Shown here: positions 39,179 to 52,800 of the stretch, piece by piece
Layout of the letters: each line of letters opens with the position of its first letter
Position numbering within the stretch: position 1 is the stretch's first letter
NCBI GenBank assembly: GCA_037013495.1
Contig: CM072810.1
Location: 75,128,449 to 75,192,448, forward strand
Source of the DNA: Hippophae tibetana
Lineage: Eukaryota; Streptophyta; Magnoliopsida; Rosales; Elaeagnaceae
DNA length: 64,000 nucleotides
Reading direction: 5' to 3'
Translations under genes and position numbers: made by a program
Notes under the pieces: generated by a model
The model's input: only the letters and a program-made list of their open reading frames with translations
Told to the model about the DNA's origin: nothing
Databases searched by the model: none

Positions 39179-40960
39179 TTCTCATGATCACATAAATATA
39201 CTCATTATCCTTCACAATTTATTTTTTTGGAATATCAAATTGAAAGATTAGTTTTCGAAGCCATTTACGTATAGCGATTTTCTTTTTTACTGAATTGTTA
39301 AATTTAATATGCCTTATTTTTCATTATTATTTTTATGCTTTTTTTCTTCACGGATGGATTATGCACATTACACAACTAAATAGACACATTAAAGTTCCAT
39401 TACGTCTAAGGGTTTGTTCCGTATAAAAGAAAATAGTAGCCTTGTGATGAAGGAAGAACTAATAACATTTATGAAATTATTTTTTCGGAAGATTATTGGA
39501 TTTCTTTCTGGAGTTCTTGATTCAATGCTTAAATTCAACATATCAAAAGAAGTGATCATCCTTTTTGCCATCACAAGGTTGGGGTATTATGGACTTGTTG
39601 ATGTTGTTTTTGTCTGTGGATTTCGTTTCGTATTTATTTTTGAAACCATTGTATCTTCTTCTTGACCTTTATTTCAATGTTCAATCAATCTTTGTTCTTC
39701 ATAAAAAAAAAGAGTAGGAAAAAGAAGATGCGTTATACTCTTCACAGTATTAAAAAAAGAAAATGTGATAAATAAGAATTCCAACTTTAAACGGCAATAA
39801 CTTTTGACTCGTACACTGAAATTACTATTATAATATATCAAGTTAGAACTTGTAATGATTCCTATAATCTTATCTACGTGGTAGAAGAACCTCATTTTTT
39901 GAACGCAAATTCTCCCATTTACATCACCTACCGAGGTTTTAAAGTTTTTGTCGCATATATTCCTTTTTTTTGCTTTGGATTTTGTTCAATGCAATTATAA
40001 CGAATATTGAGGTGCCGACCAAAAGTGTGTTTAAAAATATTCTAAATATTTTCAATATCTATCAAATGTTCTCATGAGCATACAAATATACTCATTATCC
40101 TTCACAATTTATTTTTTTGGAATATAAAATTGAGAGATTAGTTTTCGAAGCCATTTACGTATAGAGATTTTCTTTTTTGATGAATTGTTAAATTTAATAT
40201 GTCTTATTTTTCATTATTATTTTTATGCTTTTTTTCTTCACGGATGGATTATGCACATTACACAACTAAATAGCCACATTAAAGTTGCATTATATCTAAG
40301 GGTTTGTTCCGTGTTAAAGAAAATAGTAGCCTTGTGATGGGGGAAGAACTAATAACATTTATGAAATTATTTTTTAGGAAGATTATTGCTTTTATTTCTG
40401 GAGTTCTTGGTTGAATGCTCGAATTCGACATATCAAAAGAATTGATCATCCTTTTTGCCATCACAATGTTGGGGTATTATGGACTTGTTGATGTTGTTTT
40501 TGTCTATGGATTTCGTTTCGTATTTATTTTGAAAACCATTTTATCTTCTTCTTGACCTTTATTTCAATGTTCAATCAATCTTTGTTCTTCATAAAAAAAA
40601 GAGTAGGAAAAAGAAGATGCGTTATACTCTTCACAGTATTAAAAAAAGAAAATATGATAAATAAGAATTCCAACTTTAAACGACCATAACTTTTGACTCG
40701 TACCTAAAAATTACTATTATAATATATCAAGTTAGAACTTGTAACGATTCCTATAATCTTATCTACGTGGAAGAAGAACCTCATTTTTTTGAACGCAAAT
40801 TCTCCCATTTACATCACCTACCGAGATTTTAAAGTTTTTGTCGCATATATTCCTCTTTTTTTTGCTTTGGATTTTGTTCAATGCAATTATAACGAATATT
40901 GAGGTGCCGACCAAAACTGTGTTTAAAAATATTCTAAATATTTTCAATATCTATCAAATA
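39179..40960. repeat. Truncated fifth copy: A (M45) plus B/C hybrid (M46)
   Basis: M45 (39179) is core A. M46 (40069, 892 bp) starts as B (GAGAGATTAG, TATAGAGATT, CCGTGTTAAAG) but ends as C (8-base A-run, GACCATAAC, CCTAAAAATT, GTGGAAG). The switch is between about 40310 and 40600. Private changes are AAAATATGATAAAT and one extra T before GAACGC near 40787. A B/C exchange that removed one monomer explains it; a G-type monomer converted over its TATAGAG site is an alternative. Confidence 0.8.
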
Positions 40961-41849
40961 TTCTCATGATCACATAAATATACTCATTATCCTTCACAAT
41001 TTATTTTTTTGGAATATCAAATTGAAAGATTAGTTTTCGAAGCCATTTACGTATAGCGATTTTCTTTTTTACTGAATTGTTAAATTTAATATGCCTTATT
41101 TTTCATTATTATTTTTATGCTTTTTTTCTTCACGGATGGATTATGCACATTACACAACTAAATAGACACATTAAAGTTCCATTACGTCTAAGGGTTTGTT
41201 CCGTATAAAAGAAAATAGTAGCCTTGTGATGAAGGAAGAACTAATAACATTTATGAAATTATTTTTTCGGAAGATTATTGGATTTCTTTCTGGAGTTCTT
41301 GATTGAATGCTCAAATTCAACATATCAAAAGAAGTGATCATCCTTTTTGCCATCACAAGGTTGGGGTATTATGGACTTGTTGATGTTGTTTTTGTCTGTG
41401 GATTTCGTTTCGTATTTATTTTTGAAACCATTGTATCTTCTTCTTGACCTTTATTTCAATGTTCAATCAATCTTTGTTCTTCATAAAAAAAAGAGTAGGA
41501 AAAAGAAGATGCGTTATACTCTTCACAGTATTAAAAAAAGAAAATGTGATAAATAAGAATTCCAACTTTAAACGGCAATAACTTTTGACTCGTACACTGA
41601 AATTACTATTATAATATATCAAGTTAGAACTTGTAATGATTCCTATAATCTTATCTACGTGGTAGAAGAACCTCATTTTTTGAACGCAAATTCTCCCATT
41701 TACATCACCTACCGAGGTTTTAAAGTTTTTGTCGCATATATTCCTTTTTTTTGCTTTGGATTTTGTTCAATGCAATTATAACGAATATTGAGGTGCCGAC
41801 CAAAAGTGTGTTTAAAAATATTCTAAATATTTTCAATATCTATCAAATG
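40961..41849. repeat. M47: A'-type monomer closing the trimer block
   Basis: It has GATCACATAA like core A but GATTGAATGCTCAAATTC like M28 and M30. The amplified core is therefore bounded on both sides by the older A' form, as expected if amplification began inside an existing A'-containing array. Confidence 0.8.
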
Positions 41850-43625
41850 TTCTCATGAGCATACAAATATACTCATTATCCTTCACAATTTATTTTTTTG
41901 GAATATAAAATTGAGAGATTAGTTTTCGAAGCCATTTACGTATAGCGATTTTCTTTTTTGATGAATTGTTAAATTTAATATGTCTTATTTTTCATTATTA
42001 TTTTTATGCTTTTTTTCTTCACGGATGGATTATGCACATTACACAACTAAATAGCCACATTAAAGTTGCATTATGTCTAAGGGTTTGTTCCGTATAAAAG
42101 AAAATAGTAGCCTTGTGATGGAGGAAGAACTAATAACATTTATGAAATTATTTTTTAGGAAGATTATTGCTTTTCTTTCTGGAGTTCTTGGTTGAATGCT
42201 CGAATTCGACATATCAAAAGAAGTGATCATCCTTTTTGCTATCACAAGGTTGTGGTATTATGGACTTGTTGAAGTTGTTTTTGTCTATGGATTTCGTTTC
42301 ATATTTATTTTTGAAACCATTGTATCTCCTTCTTGACATTTATTTCAATGTTCAATCAATCTTTGTTCTTCATAAAAAAAGAGTAGGAAAATGAAGATGG
42401 GTTATACTATTCACAGTATTAAAAAAAGAAAATGTGATAAATAAGAATTACAAGTTTAAATGACCATAACTTTTGACTCGTACCGCGAAATTACTATTAT
42501 AATATATCAAGTTAGAACTTGTAACGATTCCTATAATCTTATCTAGGTGGCAGAAGAACCTCATTTTTTGAATGCAAATTCTCCCATTTACATCACCTAC
42601 CGAGGTTTTAAAGTTTTTGTCGCATATATTCCTTTTTTTTGCTTTGGATTTTGTTCAATGCAATTATAACGAATATTGAGGTGCCGACCAAAAGTGTGTT
42701 TAAAAATATTCTAAATATTTTCAATATCTATCAAATGTTCTCATGATCATACAAATATACTCATTATCCTTCCCAATTTAGTTTTTTGGAATATAAAATT
42801 GAAAGATTAGTTTTCGAAGCCATTTAAGTATAGCGATTTTCTTTTTGACCCAATTGTTAAATTTAATGTCTTATTTTTTATTATTATTTTTATGCTTTTT
42901 TTCTTCACGGATGGATTATGCACATTACACAACTAAATAGACACATTAAATTTGCATTACGTCTAAGGGTTTGTTCCGTTTAAAAGAAAATAGTAGCCTT
43001 GTGAGGGAGGAAGAACTAATAACATTTATGAAATTATTTTTTAGGAAGATTATTGCTTTTCTTTCTGGAGTTCTTGGTTGAATGCTCGAATTCGACATAT
43101 CAAAAGAAGTGATCATCCTTTTTGCCATCACAAGGTTGGGGTATTATGGACTTGTTGAAGTTGTTTTTGTCTGTGGATTTCGTTTCGTATTTATTTTTGA
43201 AACCCTTGTATCTTCTTCTTGACCTTTATTTCAATGTTCAATCAATCTTTGTTCTTCATAAAAAAAGAGTAGGAAAATGAAGATGGGTTATACTATTCAC
43301 AGTATTAAAAAAAGAAAATGTGATAAATAAGAATTACAACTTTAAATGACCATAACTTTTGACTCGTACCGCGAAATTACTATTATAATATATCAAGTTA
43401 GAACTTGTAACGATTCCTATAATCTTATCTAGGTGGCAGAAGAACCTCATTTTTTGAACGCAAATTCTCCCATTTACATCACCTACCGAGGTTTTAAAGT
43501 TTTTGTCGCATATATTCCTTTTTTTTTTGCTTTGGATTTTGTTCAATGCAATTATAACGAATATTGAGGTGCCGACCAAAAGTGTGTTTAAAAATATTCT
43601 AAATATTTTCAATATCTATCAAATT
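41850..43625. repeat. M48-M49: monomers after the trimer block
   Basis: M48 (41850) begins like B or G (GAGCATACAA, GAGAGATTAG, GATGAATTG), then changes near 42080 to TATGTCTAAGG and CCGTATAAAAG. M48 and M49 (42738) share a second half marked by TTGAAGTTG, GGAAAATGAAGATGGG, CTATTCACAG, AAATGACCATAAC with CCGCG, and CTAGGTGGCAG. M48 thus looks like another chimera, joining the trimer block to the following mixed block. Confidence 0.75.
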
Positions 43626-44514
43626 TTCTTATGATCATACAAATATACTCATTATCCTTCACAATTTATTTTTTTGGAATATAAAATTGAAAGATTAGTT
43701 TTCGAAGACATTTACGTATAGCGATTTTCTTTTTTACTGAATTGTTAAATTTAATTTGTCGTATTTTTCATTATTATTTTTATGATTTTTTTCATCACGG
43801 ATGGATTATGCACACTACACAACTAAATAGCCACATTAAAGTTGTATTATGTCTAAGGGTTTGTTCCGTATAAAAGAAAATAGTAGCCTTGTGATGGAGG
43901 AAGAACTAATAACATTTATGAAATTATTTTTTAGGAAGATTATTACTTTTCTTTCTGGAGTTCTTGATGGAATGCTCGAATTCGACATATCAAAAGAAGT
44001 GATCATCCTTTTTCCATCACAAGGTTGGGGTATTATGGACTTGTTGATGTTGTTTTTGTTTGTGGATTTCGTTTCGTATTTATTTTTGAAACAATTGTAT
44101 CTTCTTCTTGACCATTATTTCAATGTTCAATCTATCTTTGTTCTTCATAAAAAAGAGAGTAGGAAAAAGAAGATATGTTATACTCTTCACAGTATTAAAA
44201 AAAGAAAATATGATAAATAAGAATTCCAACTTTAAACGACCATAACTTTTGACTCGTACCACGAAATTACTATTATAATATATCAAGTTAGAACTTGTAA
44301 CGATTCCTATAATCTTATCTACGTGGCAGAAGAACCTCATTTTTTGAACGCTAATTCTCCCATTTACATCACCTACTGAGTTTTAAAAGTTTTTTTCGCA
44401 TATATTCCTTTTTTTTTGCTTTAGATTTTGTTCAATGCAATTATAACGAATATTGAGGTGCCCACCAAAAGTGTGTTTAAAAATATTCTAAATATTTTAA
44501 ATATCTATCAAATA
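43626..44514. repeat. M50: monomer sharing a one-base loss with M63 and M65
   Basis: Near 44010 it reads CCTTTTTCCATCAC, one base shorter than the usual CCTTTTTGCCATCAC. Together with GATGGAATGCTCG nearby, this matches M63 and M65, about 11.6 and 13.4 kb downstream. It also has the private variants AATTTGTCGTATT and CATCACGGATGG. Confidence 0.8.
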
Positions 44515-46291
44515 TTCTCATGATCATATAAATATAGTCATTATCCTTCACAATTTATTTTTTTGGAATATAAAATTGAAAGATTAGTTTTCGAAGCCAT
44601 TTACGTATAGCGATTTTCTTTTTAACTGAATTGTTAAATTTAATATGTCGTATTTTTCATTATTATTTTTATGCTTTTTTTCTTCACGGATGGATTATGC
44701 ACATTACAAAACTAAATAACCACATTAAAGTTGCATTATGTCTAAGGGTTTGTTCCGTATAAAAGAAAATAGTAGCCTTGTGATGAAGGAAGAACTGATA
44801 ACATTTATGAAATTATTTTTTAGGAAGATTATTGCTTTTCTTTCTAGAGTTCTTGATTGAATGCTAGAATTCGACATATCAAAAGAAGTGATCATCCTTT
44901 TTGCCATCACAAGGTTGGGGTATTATGGACTTGTTGAAGTTGTTTTTGTTTGTGGATTTCGTTTCGTATTTATTTTTGAAACCATAGTATCTTCTTCTTG
45001 ACCATTATTTCAATGTTCAAACTATCTTTGTTTTTCATAAATAAGAGAGTAGGAAAAAGAAGATATGTTATACTCTTCACAGTATTAAAAAAAGAAAATG
45101 TGATAAATAAGAATTCCAATTTTAAACAACCATAACTTTTGACTCGTACCACGAAATTACTATTATAATATATCAAGTTAGAACTTGTAACGATTCATAT
45201 AATCTTATCTATGTGGCAGAAGAACCTCATTTTTTGAACGCAAAATTCTCCCATTTACATCACCTACCGAGGTTTTAAAGTTTTTGTCACATATATTCCT
45301 TTTTTTTGCTTTGGATTTTGTTCAATGCAATTATAACGAATATTGAGGTGCCGACCAAAAGTGTGTTTAAAAATATTCTAAATATTTTCAATATCTATCA
45401 AATGTTCTCATGATCATACAAATATACTCATTATCCTTCACAGTTTAGTTTTTTGGAATATAAAATTGAAAGATTAGTTTTCGAAGCCATTTAAGTATAC
45501 CGATTTTCTTTTTTACTGAATTGTTAAAATTAATGTCTTATTTTTTTATATTATTTTTATGCTTTTTTTCTTCACGGATGGATTATGCACATTACACAAC
45601 TAAATAGACACATTAAAGTTTCATTACGTCTAAGGGTTTGTTCCGTATAAAAGAAAATAGTACCCTTGTGATGAAGGAAGAACTAATAACATTTATGAAA
45701 TTATTTTTTAGGAAGATTATTGCTTTTCTTTCTGGAGTTCTTGATTGAATGCTCAAATTCGACATATCAAAAGAAGTGATCTTCCTTTTTGCCATCACAC
45801 GGTTAGGGTATTATGGACTTGTTGAAGTTGTTTTTGTTTTTGGATTTCGTTTCGTATTTATTTTTGAAACAATTGTATCTTCTTCTTGACCATTATTTCA
45901 ATGTTAAATCTATCTTTGTTCTTCATAAAAAAGGGAGTAGGAAAAAGAAGATATGTTATACTCTTCACAGTATTAAAAAAAGAAAATGTGATAAATAAGA
46001 ATTCCAACTTTAAACGACAATAACTTTTGACTCGTACCGCGAAATTACTATTATAATATATCAAGTTAGAACTTGTAACGATTCCTATAATATTATCTAC
46101 CCGGCAGAAGAACCTCATTTTTTGAACGCAAATTCTCGCATTTACATCACCTTCCAAGGTTTTAAAGTTTTTGTCGCATATATTCCTTTTTTTTTGCTTT
46201 GGATTTTCTTCAATGCAATTATAACGAATATTGAGGTGCCGACCAAAAGTGTGTTTAAAATATTCTAAATGTTTTCAATATCTATCAAATA
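44515..46291. repeat. M51-M52: related neighbouring monomers
   Basis: M51 (44515) and M52 (45405) share GTTGAAGTTG in the middle and, with M50, AGATATGTTATAC in the second half. M52 mixes the two states of the variable box (ACGACAATAAC followed by CCGCG) and has private AAATTAATGTC. No regular HOR is visible. Confidence 0.8.
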
Positions 46292-48073
46292 TTCTCATGA
46301 TCATATAAATATACTCATCATCCTTCACAATTTATTTTTTTGGAATATAAAGTTGAAAGCTTAGTTTTCGAAGCCATTTACGTATAGCGATTTTTTTTTT
46401 ACTGAATTGTTAAATTTAATATGTCTTATTTTTCATTTTTATTTTTATGCTTTTTTTCTTCACGGATGGATTATGCACATTACACAACTAAATAGACACA
46501 TTAAAGTTGCATTATGTCTAAGGGTTTGTTCCGTATAAATGAAAATAGTAGGCTTGTGATGAAGGAAGAACTGATAACATTTATGAAATTATTTTTTAGG
46601 AAGATTATTGCTTTTCTTTCTGGAGTTCTTGATTGAATGCTAGAATTCGACATATCAAAAGAAGTGATCATCATTTTTGCCATCACAAGGTTGGGGTATT
46701 ATGGACTTGTTGATGTTGTTTTTGTTTGTAGATTTTGTTTCGTATTTATTTTTGAATCCATTGTATCTTGTTCTTGGCCATTATTTCAATGTTCAATCTA
46801 TGTTTGTTCTTCATATAAAAGAGAGTAGGAAAAAGAAGATGGGTTATACTCTTCACAGTATTAAAAAAAGAAAATGTGATAAATACGAATTCCAACTTTA
46901 AACGACCATAACTTTTGACTCGTACCAGGAAATCACTATTATAATATATCAAGTTAGAACTTGTAACGATTCCTATAATCTTATCTACATGGCAGAAGAA
47001 CCTCATTTTTTGAACGCAAATTCTCCCATTTACATCACCTACCGAGGTTTTAAAGTTTTTGTCGCACATATTCCACTCTTTTTTTTTTGCTTTGGATTTT
47101 GTTCAATGAAGCTATAACGAATATTGAGGTGCCGACCAAAAGTGTGTTAAAAATATTCTAAATATTTTCAATATCTATCAAATATTCTCATGATCATATA
47201 AATATACTCATTATCCATCAGAATTCATTTTTTTGGAATATAAAATTGAAAGATTAGTTTTCGAAGCCATTTACGTGTAGCGATTTTCTTTTTTACTGAA
47301 TTGTTAATTTTAATATATCTTATTTTTCACTATTATTTTTATGCTTTTTTTCTTCACGGATGGATTATGCACATTACACAACTAAATAGACACATTAAAG
47401 TTGCATTACGTCTAAGGGTTTGTTCCATATAAAAGAAAATAGTAGCCTTGTGATGAAGGAAGAACTGATAACATTTATGAAATTATTTTTTAGGAAGATT
47501 ATTGCTTTTCTTTCTGGAGTTCTTGATTGAATGGTAGAATTCGACATATCAAAAGAAGTGATCATCCTTTTTGCCATCACAAGGTTGGGGTATTATGGAC
47601 TTGTTGAAGTTGTTTTTTTCTGTGGATTTCGTTTCGTATTTATTTTTGAAACCATTGTATCTTCTTCTTGACCTTTATTTCAATGTTCAATCAATCTTTG
47701 TTCTTCATAAAAAAGAGAGTAGGAAAAAGAAGATATGTTATACTCTTCACAGTATTAAAAAAAGAAAATGTGATAAATAACAATTCCAATTTTGAATGAC
47801 CATAACTTTTGACTCGTACCACGAAATTACTATTATAATATATCAAGTTAGAACTTGTGACGATTCCTATAATCTTATCTACGTGGCAGAAGAACCCCAT
47901 TTTTTGAACGCAAATTCTCCCATTTACATCACCTACTGAGTTTTTAAAGTTTTTTTCGCATATATTCCTTTTTTTTGCTTTGGATTTTGTTCAATGCAAT
48001 TATAACGAATATTGAGGTGCCGACCAAAAGTGTGTTTAAAAATATTCTAAATATTTTCAATATCTATCAAATG
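46292..48073. repeat. M53-M54: monomers with an M15/M16-like junction
   Basis: The tail of M53 (46292) reads CAATGAAGCTATAACG, preceded by an enlarged pyrimidine run with ACTC inserted (CCACTCTTTTTTTTTTGC). The head of M54 (47185) reads ATCCATCAG. The same rare combination, CAATGAAACTATGACG then ATCCATCAC, occurs at the M15/M16 junction 34 kb upstream. M53 also has TTCATATAAAAGAGAG in place of the plain A-run, a form that returns in M55, M58 and M64. Confidence 0.75.
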
Positions 48074-49856
48074 TTCTCATGATCATATAAATATACTCAT
48101 TATCCTTCATTATTTATTTTTTTGGAATATAAAATTGAAAGATTAGTTTTCGAAGCCATTTACGTATAGCAATTTTCTTTTTTACGGAATTGTTAAATTT
48201 AATATGTCTTATTTTTCATTATTATTTTTATGCTTTTTTTCTTCACGGATGGATTATGCAATTTTACACAACTAAATAGACACATTAAAGTTGCATTACG
48301 ACTATGTGTTTGTTCGATATAAAAGAAAATAGTAACCTTGTGATGAAGGAAGAACTGATAACATTTATGAAATTATTTTTTAGGAAGATTATTGCTTTTC
48401 TTTCTGGATTTCTTGATTGAATGCTCGATTACGACATATCAAAAGAAGTGATCATCCTTTTTGCCATCACAAGGTTGGGGTATTATGGACTTGTTGATGT
48501 TGTTTTTGTTTGTGGATTTTGTTTCGTATTTATTTTTGAAACCATTGTATCTTCTTCTTGACCATTATTTCAATTTTCAATCTATCTTTGTTCTTCATAT
48601 AAAAGAGAGTAGGAAAAAGAAGATGGGTTATACTCTTCACAGTATTAAAAAAAGAAAATGTGATAAATAAGAATTCCAACTTTAAACGACCATAACTTTT
48701 GACTCGTACTGCGAAATTACTATTATAATATATCAAGTTAGAACTTGTAACGATTCCCATAACCTTATCTATGTGGCAGAAGAACATCATTTTTTGAATA
48801 CAAATTCTCCCATTTACATCACCTACCGAGGTTTTAAACTTTTTGTCGCATATATTTCTTTTTTTTTGCTTTGGATTTTGTTCAATGCAATTATAACGAA
48901 TATTGAGGTGCCGACCAAAAGTGTGTTTAAAAATATTCTAAATATTTTCAATATCTATCAAATATTCTCATGATCATATAAATATACTCATTATCCTTCA
49001 TTATTTATTTTTTTGGAATATAAAATTGAAAGATTAGTTTTCGAAGCCATTTACGTATAGCGATTTTCTTTTTTACGGAATTGTTAAATTTAATATGTCT
49101 TATTTTTCATTATTATTTTTATGCTTTTTTTTCTTCACGATGGATTATGCAATTTTACACAACTAAATAGACACATTAAAGTTGCATTACGACTAAGTGT
49201 TTGTTCGATATAAAAGAAAATAGTAGCCTTGTGATGAAGTAAGAACTGATAACATTTATGAAAATATTTTTTAGGAAGATTATTGCTTTTCTTTCTGGAT
49301 TTCTTGATTGAATGCCCGATATCGACATATCAAAAGAAGTGATCATCCTTTTTGCAATCACAAGGTTGGGGTATTATGGACTTGTTGATGTTGTTTTTGT
49401 ATGTGGATTTAGTTTCGTATTTATTTTGGAAACCATTGTATCTTCTTCTTGACCTTTATTTCAATGTTCAATCCATCTTTGTTCTTCATAAAAAAAAGAG
49501 TAGGAAAAAGAAGATGGGTTATACTCTTCACAGTATTAAAAAAAGAAAATGTGATAAATAAGAATTCCAACTTTAAACGGCAATAACTTATGACTCGTAC
49601 TGCGAAATTACTATTATAATATATCAAGTTAGAACTTGTAACGATTCCTATAATCTTATCTATGTGGCAGAAGAACATCATTTTTTGAACCCAAATTCTC
49701 CCATTTACATCACCTACCGAGGTTTTAAACTTTTTGTCGCATATATTCCTTTTTTTTTTGCTTTGGATTTTGTTCAATGCAATTATAACGAATATTGAGG
49801 TGCCGACCAAAAGTGTGTTTAAAAATATTCTAAATATTTTGAATAACTATCAAATA
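48074..49856. repeat. M55-M56: adjacent pair of close relatives
   Basis: M55 (48074) and M56 (48965) both have TTCATTATTTATT, TATGCAATTTTACACAAC (two inserted bases) and GTGTTTGTTCGATATAAAAG, seen nowhere else in the window. This is a tandem duplication of a single monomer with a few later changes (for example CTATGTG against CTAAGTG). Confidence 0.85.
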
Positions 49857-52800
49857 TTCTCATGATCATATAAATATACTCATCATCCTTCACAATTTAT
49901 TTTTTTGGAATATAAAATTGAAAGATTAGTTTACGAAGCCATTTACGTATAGCGATTTTTTTTTACTGAATTGTTAATTTTAATATGTCTTATTTTTCAT
50001 TATTATTTTTATGCTTTTTTTCATCACGGATGGATTATGCACATTACACAACTAAATAGAAACATTAAAGTTGCATTACGACTAAGGGTTTGTTCGGTAT
50101 AAAAGAAAATAGTAGCCTTGTGATGAAGGAAGAACTGATAACATTTATGAAATTATTTTTTAGGAAGATTTTTGCTTTTCTTTCTGGAGTTCTTGATTGA
50201 ATGCTCAAATTCGACATATCAAAAGAAGTGATCATCCTTTTTGCCATCACAAGGTTGGGGTATTATGGACTTGTTGATGTTGTCTTTGTTTGTGGATTTC
50301 ATTGCGTATTTATTTTTGAAACCATTGTATCTTCTTCTAGACCAATATTTCAATGTTCAATCTATATTTGTTCAAATTAAAAAAAAGAGTAGGAAAAATA
50401 AGATGGGTTATACTCTTCACAGTATTAAAAATGGAAAATTTGATAAATAAGTATTCCAACATTAAACGGCAATAACTTTTGATTCGTACACCGAAATTAC
50501 TATTATAATATATCAAGTTAGAACTTGTAACGATTCCTATAATCTTATCTACGTGGCAGAAGAACCTCATATTTTGAACGCAAATTCTCCCATTTACATC
50601 ACATACCGTGGTTTTAAAGTTTTTGTCGCATATATTCCTTTTTTTTTTTGCTTTGGATTTTGTTCAATGCAATTATAACAAATATTGAGGTGCCGACCAA
50701 AAGTGTGTTTAAAAATATTCTAAATATTTTCAATATCTATCAAATGTTCTCATGATCATAAAAATATACACATTATCCTTCACAATTTATTTTTTTGGAA
50801 TATAAAATTGAAAGATTAGTTAGTTCCGAAGCCATTTACGTATAGCGATTTTCTTTTTTACAGAATTGTTAAATTTAATATGTCTTATTTTTCATTATTA
50901 TTTTTATTCTTTTTTTTCTTCACGGATGGATTATGCACATTACACAACTAAATAGACACATTAAAGTTGCATTACGTCTAAGGGTTTGTTCGGTATAAAA
51001 GAAAATAGTAGCCTTGTGATGAAGGAAGAACTGATAACATTTATGAAATTATTTTTTAGGAAGATTATTGCTTTTCTTTCTGGAGTTCTTGGTTGAATGC
51101 TCGAATTCGACATATCAAAAGAAGTGATCATCATTTTTGCCATCACAAGGTTGGGGTATTATGGACTTGTTGATGTTGTTTTTGTTTGTGGATTTTGTTT
51201 CGTATTTATTTTTGAAACCATTGTATCTTCTTCTTGACCTTTATTTCAACGTTCAATCTATCTTTGTTCTTCATATAAAAGAGAGTAGGAAAAAGAAGAT
51301 GGGTTATACTCTTCACAGTATTAAAAATAGAAAATGTGACAAATACGAATTCCAACTTTAAACGACCATAACTTTTGACTCGTACCAGGAAATTACTATT
51401 ATAATATATCAAGTTAGAACTTGTAACGATTCCTATAATCTTATCTACATGGCAGAAGAACCTCATTTTTTGAACGCAAATTCTCCCATTTACATCACCT
51501 ACCGAGGTTTTAAAGTTTTTCTCGCCTATATTCCTTTTTTTTTTGCTTTGGAATTTGGTCAATGCAATTATAACGAATATTGAGGTGCCGACCAAAAGTG
51601 TGTTTAAAAATATTCTAAATATTTTCAATATCTATCAAATATTCTCATGATCATATAAATATAGTCATTATCCTTCACAATTCATTTTTTTGGAATATAA
51701 AATTTGAAAGATTAGTTTTCGAAGCCATTTAAGTATAGCGATTTTTTTTTACTGAATTTTCAAATTTAATATGTCTTATTTTTCATTATTATTTTTATGC
51801 TTTTTTTCTTCACGGATGGATTATGCACATTACACAACTAAATAGCCACATTAAAGTTGCATTATGTCTAAGGGTTTGTTCCGTATAAAAGAAAATAGTA
51901 GCCTTGTGATGGAGGAAGAACTAATAACATTTATGAAATTATTTTTTAGGAAGATTATTGCTTTTCTTTCTGGAGTTCTTGATGGAATGCTCGAATTCGA
52001 CATATCAAAAGAAGTGATCATCCTTCTTGCCATCACAAGGTTGGGGTATTATGGACTTGTTGATGTTGTTTTTGTTCGTGGATTTCGTTTCGTATTTATT
52101 TTTGAAACCATTGTATCTTCTTCTTGACCTTTATTTCAATGTTCAATCTATCTTTGTTCAAATTAAAAAAAAAGAGTAGGAAAAAGAAGATGGCTTATAC
52201 TCTTCACAGTATTAAAAATGGAAAATTTGATAAATAAGAATTCCAACTCTAAACGGCAATACCTGTTGACTCGTACACCGAAATTACTATTATAATATAT
52301 CAAGTTAGAACTTGTAATGATTCCTATAATCTTATCTACGTGGCAGAAGAAACCTCATTTTTTGAACGCAAATTCTCCCATTTACATCACCTACCGAGGT
52401 TTTAAAGTTTTTGTCGCATATATTCCTTTTGTTTTTCTTTGGATTTTGTTCAATGCAATTATAACGAATATTGAGGTGCCGACCAAAAGTGTGTTTAAAA
52501 ATATTCTAAATATTTTCAATATCTATCAAATATTCTCATGATCATATAAATACACTCATTATCCTTCACAATTTAGTTTTTTGGAATATAAAATTGAAAG
52601 ATTAGTTTTCGAAGCCATTTACGTGTAAGCGATTTTCTTTTTTACTGAATTGTTAAATTTAATAAATCTTATTTTTCACTATTATTTTTATGCTTTTTTT
52701 CTTCACGGATGGATTATGCACATTACACAACTAAATAGACACATTAAAGTTGCATTACGACTAAGGGTTTGTTCGGTATAAAAGAAAATAGTAGCCTTGT

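Noticed and set aside
43849-44220. Plus-strand 123-codon open frame as a gene
   Set aside because: It depends on a one-base loss present in three monomers only; elsewhere the same region is in another frame or has stops. Nothing shows selection on the protein.
41850-49856. A regular HOR in M48-M56
   Set aside because: Neighbour and alternate similarities are mixed, and the only clear pairs are M48/M49 second halves, M51/M52 and M55/M56. No constant period could be supported by eye.
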